The notes beneath the pieces are model-generated. The model ran no database searches. It had not been told where the DNA came from and worked only from the letters and a program-made list of their open reading frames with translations. From Hyphomicrobiaceae bacterium (GTDB lineage: Bacteria; Pseudomonadota; Alphaproteobacteria; Rhizobiales; Hyphomicrobiaceae): a stretch of DNA of 64,000 nucleotides. Both the position numbers and the translations under genes were made by a program. The stretch is from NCBI GenBank assembly GCA_020442165.1, contig JAGRKV010000019.1:1-64000 (forward strand), given 5' to 3'. This document shows positions 62,682 to 64,000 of this stretch, in pieces. The stretch's first letter is position 1; the number at the start of each line of letters is the position of its first letter.

Positions 62682-63499
62682 CAGCTGCGCCCCCTGGGCG
62701 GCGGCAAAGCTTCCAGAATGCGCCGTGCGCCCCCGCCACCGCTTCGCCCGTCACTCAATACTTCGAGCGCCTTCCGGCCACCGGCGGCATAAACCGCAAC
62801 CGCGGTCAAAAGTTCACGCAGCTGGCTGGCAGAGCCACTATCAAATCGGCAATGAGCACCTCGCGACAGCCGCGCTATTTCGGCAAATGCCGTTGACGCC
62901 GCCGCATCGCGTCCCTCCTGAAACAGGAACACAGGGATGCCGACCAGAGAAAGCTCGCCCGCCTTCTGCGCTAGAGCGTCGATGTCCTCCTCCATGCAAT
63001 CACCCACATAGACCAAAGCTCCGACACGATGCCGCCCGGCTTCGGCCAATGCATGGCCAAGTACCTTGCCGATCTGCGTCTTGCCGCCCTGGCACGAAAC
63101 GGTGGTCATCAACCGAGCAAGCGCCGCCGGATCAGAAACCCATTTCGATGCCCGGCATTCGCCAAACCCGCGAAAATAGACGAGCTGCACATCAAGCCCG
63201 CCAATCTGCTTGACCGCTTCGAACATCTCGCCTTGTAGCGCCAGCGCCATATCCCAGGTGCCCGCCCGGCTCATCGTCGCGTCCATGGCAAAGATCAGCC
63301 GTCCGCGATCGCCCGTAGCCAGCGGACCGACCGATTTCATGCGTTTGACGAATGCAGCCACCTCGGCATCGCTGGCAGTCCCAACGGCCGCCGGCTTTCG
63401 CGAAGGCGCATCCCCCTCACCGCTTGTGGGTGCGCCCGACGTATTGCCCGGCAAATCCGGCGCGGACATCTCACCCTTCGTCTTGCCGGTGTTGCCCAT
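62681..63499 (-). CDS. VWA-like domain protein coupled to a DnaJ gene
   Basis: A 272-residue protein. ATG 63499 follows an AGAGG-like site. A disordered, Gly/Ser-rich N-terminus (to about residue 70) precedes a von Willebrand A-type fold: LIFAMDATMSRAGTWDMALAL with the DxxxS-like start of MIDAS, QLVYFRGFGECRASKWVSD and GALVYVGDCMEEDI. No signal peptide. The gene lies downstream of putA on the same strand and upstream of dnaJ. It may act as a scaffold or chaperone partner. Confidence 0.78.
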   Translation of the reverse strand: MGNTGKTKGEMSAPDLPGNTSGAPTSGEGDAPSRKPAAVGTASDAEVAAFVKRMKSVGPLATGDRGRLIFAMDATMSRAGTWDMALALQGEMFEAVKQIGGLDVQLVYFRGFGECRASKWVSDPAALARLMTTVSCQGGKTQIGKVLGHALAEAGRHRVGALVYVGDCMEEDIDALAQKAGELSLVGIPVFLFQEGRDAAASTAFAEIARLSRGAHCRFDSGSASQLRELLTAVAVYAAGGRKALEVLSDGRSGGGGARRILEALPPPRGRS

Positions 63500-63606
63500 G
63501 CCTCTGCTCTCGACAACCGTGCCAGCGTCGATGCTGGCACCCAAAACATGGCGGCAAGGAGCCAGGAGTGCAACGGCCCGCATCAGGCCAACAAGGCCGC
63601 CCCGCA

Positions 63607-64000
63607 CTAGTCGCGTGCCTTGGCCCCCTTTTCGCCCGACAGCGACAGCAGTTCAGCATTGCCGCCCGCCGCCGTGACATCGACCGACATCACACGCTCG
63701 GTCACAAGCGCTTGCAGCATCCGTGGCCCACCCGCCTTTGGCCCTGTTCCAGATAAACCTTCGCCACCGAACGGTTGAACTCCGGGCACAGCGCCAATCT
63801 GGTTGCGGTTGACGTAGATGTTGCCAACGCGCGCACGCTCCGCCACCTGGTCGGCCACGTCCTCGATGCGGCTGTGCACCGATAACGTCAGGCCATACTC
63901 CTGGCCATTGATAGCGTTAATGACACGATCAAGGTGCCCGCGCTGATAGCGGATGACATGCAGGATTGGCCCGAACACTTCGCCGCCGATATCCTCCATG
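63607..64000 (-). CDS. putA: Proline utilization protein PutA, C-terminal part (truncated by window edge)
   Basis: The frame is open to base 64000 and ends at 63607. The visible 130 residues are the end of the delta-1-pyrroline-5-carboxylate dehydrogenase domain of the trifunctional-type PutA: EVFGPILHVIRYQRGHLDRV, then YGLTLSVHSRIEDVADQV and the conserved VNRNQIGAVPGVQPFGGEGL. It oxidises glutamate semialdehyde to glutamate in proline breakdown. The active-site Cys and Glu lie in the part outside the window. The last 25 residues are the short C-terminal tail. Confidence 0.93.
   Translation of the reverse strand, partial: MEDIGGEVFGPILHVIRYQRGHLDRVINAINGQEYGLTLSVHSRIEDVADQVAERARVGNIYVNRNQIGAVPGVQPFGGEGLSGTGPKAGGPRMLQALVTERVMSVDVTAAGGNAELLSLSGEKGAKARD

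Noticed and set aside
1..64000. CRISPR arrays, rRNA genes or other tRNA genes
   Set aside because: No regularly spaced short repeats and no rRNA sequence; only the one tRNA-Ser was found by eye.

Overview
The window looks like chromosome from a high-GC alphaproteobacterium of the order Hyphomicrobiales (Rhizobiales). The gene content and order support this: a PleD-DivK-DUF3572 block, an EipB-type envelope protein, ClpS-ClpA beside a phasin and a SPOR-tailed D,D-carboxypeptidase, pyrB next to a metal-site-less dihydroorotase-like gene then plsY-dprA-topA-rnr, a trifunctional-type PutA C-terminus, and gatCAB-dependent amidation. The genus cannot be fixed from the sequence alone.

Positions 1-5900 are accessory DNA. 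The window opens in the right end of an IS3-like element (terminal TG...CA repeat ending at 180). It is followed by a run of minus-strand genes ending in a tyrosine integrase (4530-5729). The integrase starts 170 bp from the 3' end of a tRNA-Ser(GCT) gene (5899-5989) and is transcribed in the same direction as the tRNA, the usual layout of an island integrated at a tRNA. Between them lie an excisionase-type regulator, a replicase/primase-like gene, a small HTH protein and an HGGxSTG protein, the last three joined by ATGA overlaps. No capsid, tail, conjugation or cargo gene is visible, and the other end of the island is not in the window.

Positions 6000-17000 carry secreted or lipoprotein unknowns, a Sel1 protein, a quinone oxidoreductase coupled to a GT39-type membrane glycosyltransferase, a membrane-anchored EEP phosphatase, two tandem DedA proteins, a cytochrome P450 and a 46-residue membrane protein.

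Positions 16500-25900 centre on tRNA-dependent amidation: gatB alone, then gatA and gatC with an unannotated 49-codon ORF squeezed between gatC and gatA. Also here are two DUF1353 lipoproteins, chorismate mutase, a rhodanese, a UPF0173 hydrolase and ruvX.

Positions 26000-44000 contain a chromosomal PcfJ-like gene, a DUF599 membrane protein, AraC and MarR regulators, pyrB and the pseudo-dihydroorotase, plsY, dprA, topA, rnr, a TetR/enoyl-CoA hydratase divergent pair with a clear operator, DUF983, a NUDIX hydrolase and rpmG.

Positions 44300-64000 hold pleD-divK signalling, a ROK kinase, eipB, the RidA-GDPD-DUF482-HIT run, azlCD, a methyltransferase, the clpS-clpA protease system, a phasin, a dac gene, a VWA-like/DnaJ pair and the C-terminus of putA running off the right edge.

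A two-hairpin dispersed repeat (core GCATGTTTGGCTGAAGTG then CGGTTCAGCGTG then AAACATGC) occurs five times at four intergenic sites (20508, 21719, 41905/41966, 51430).
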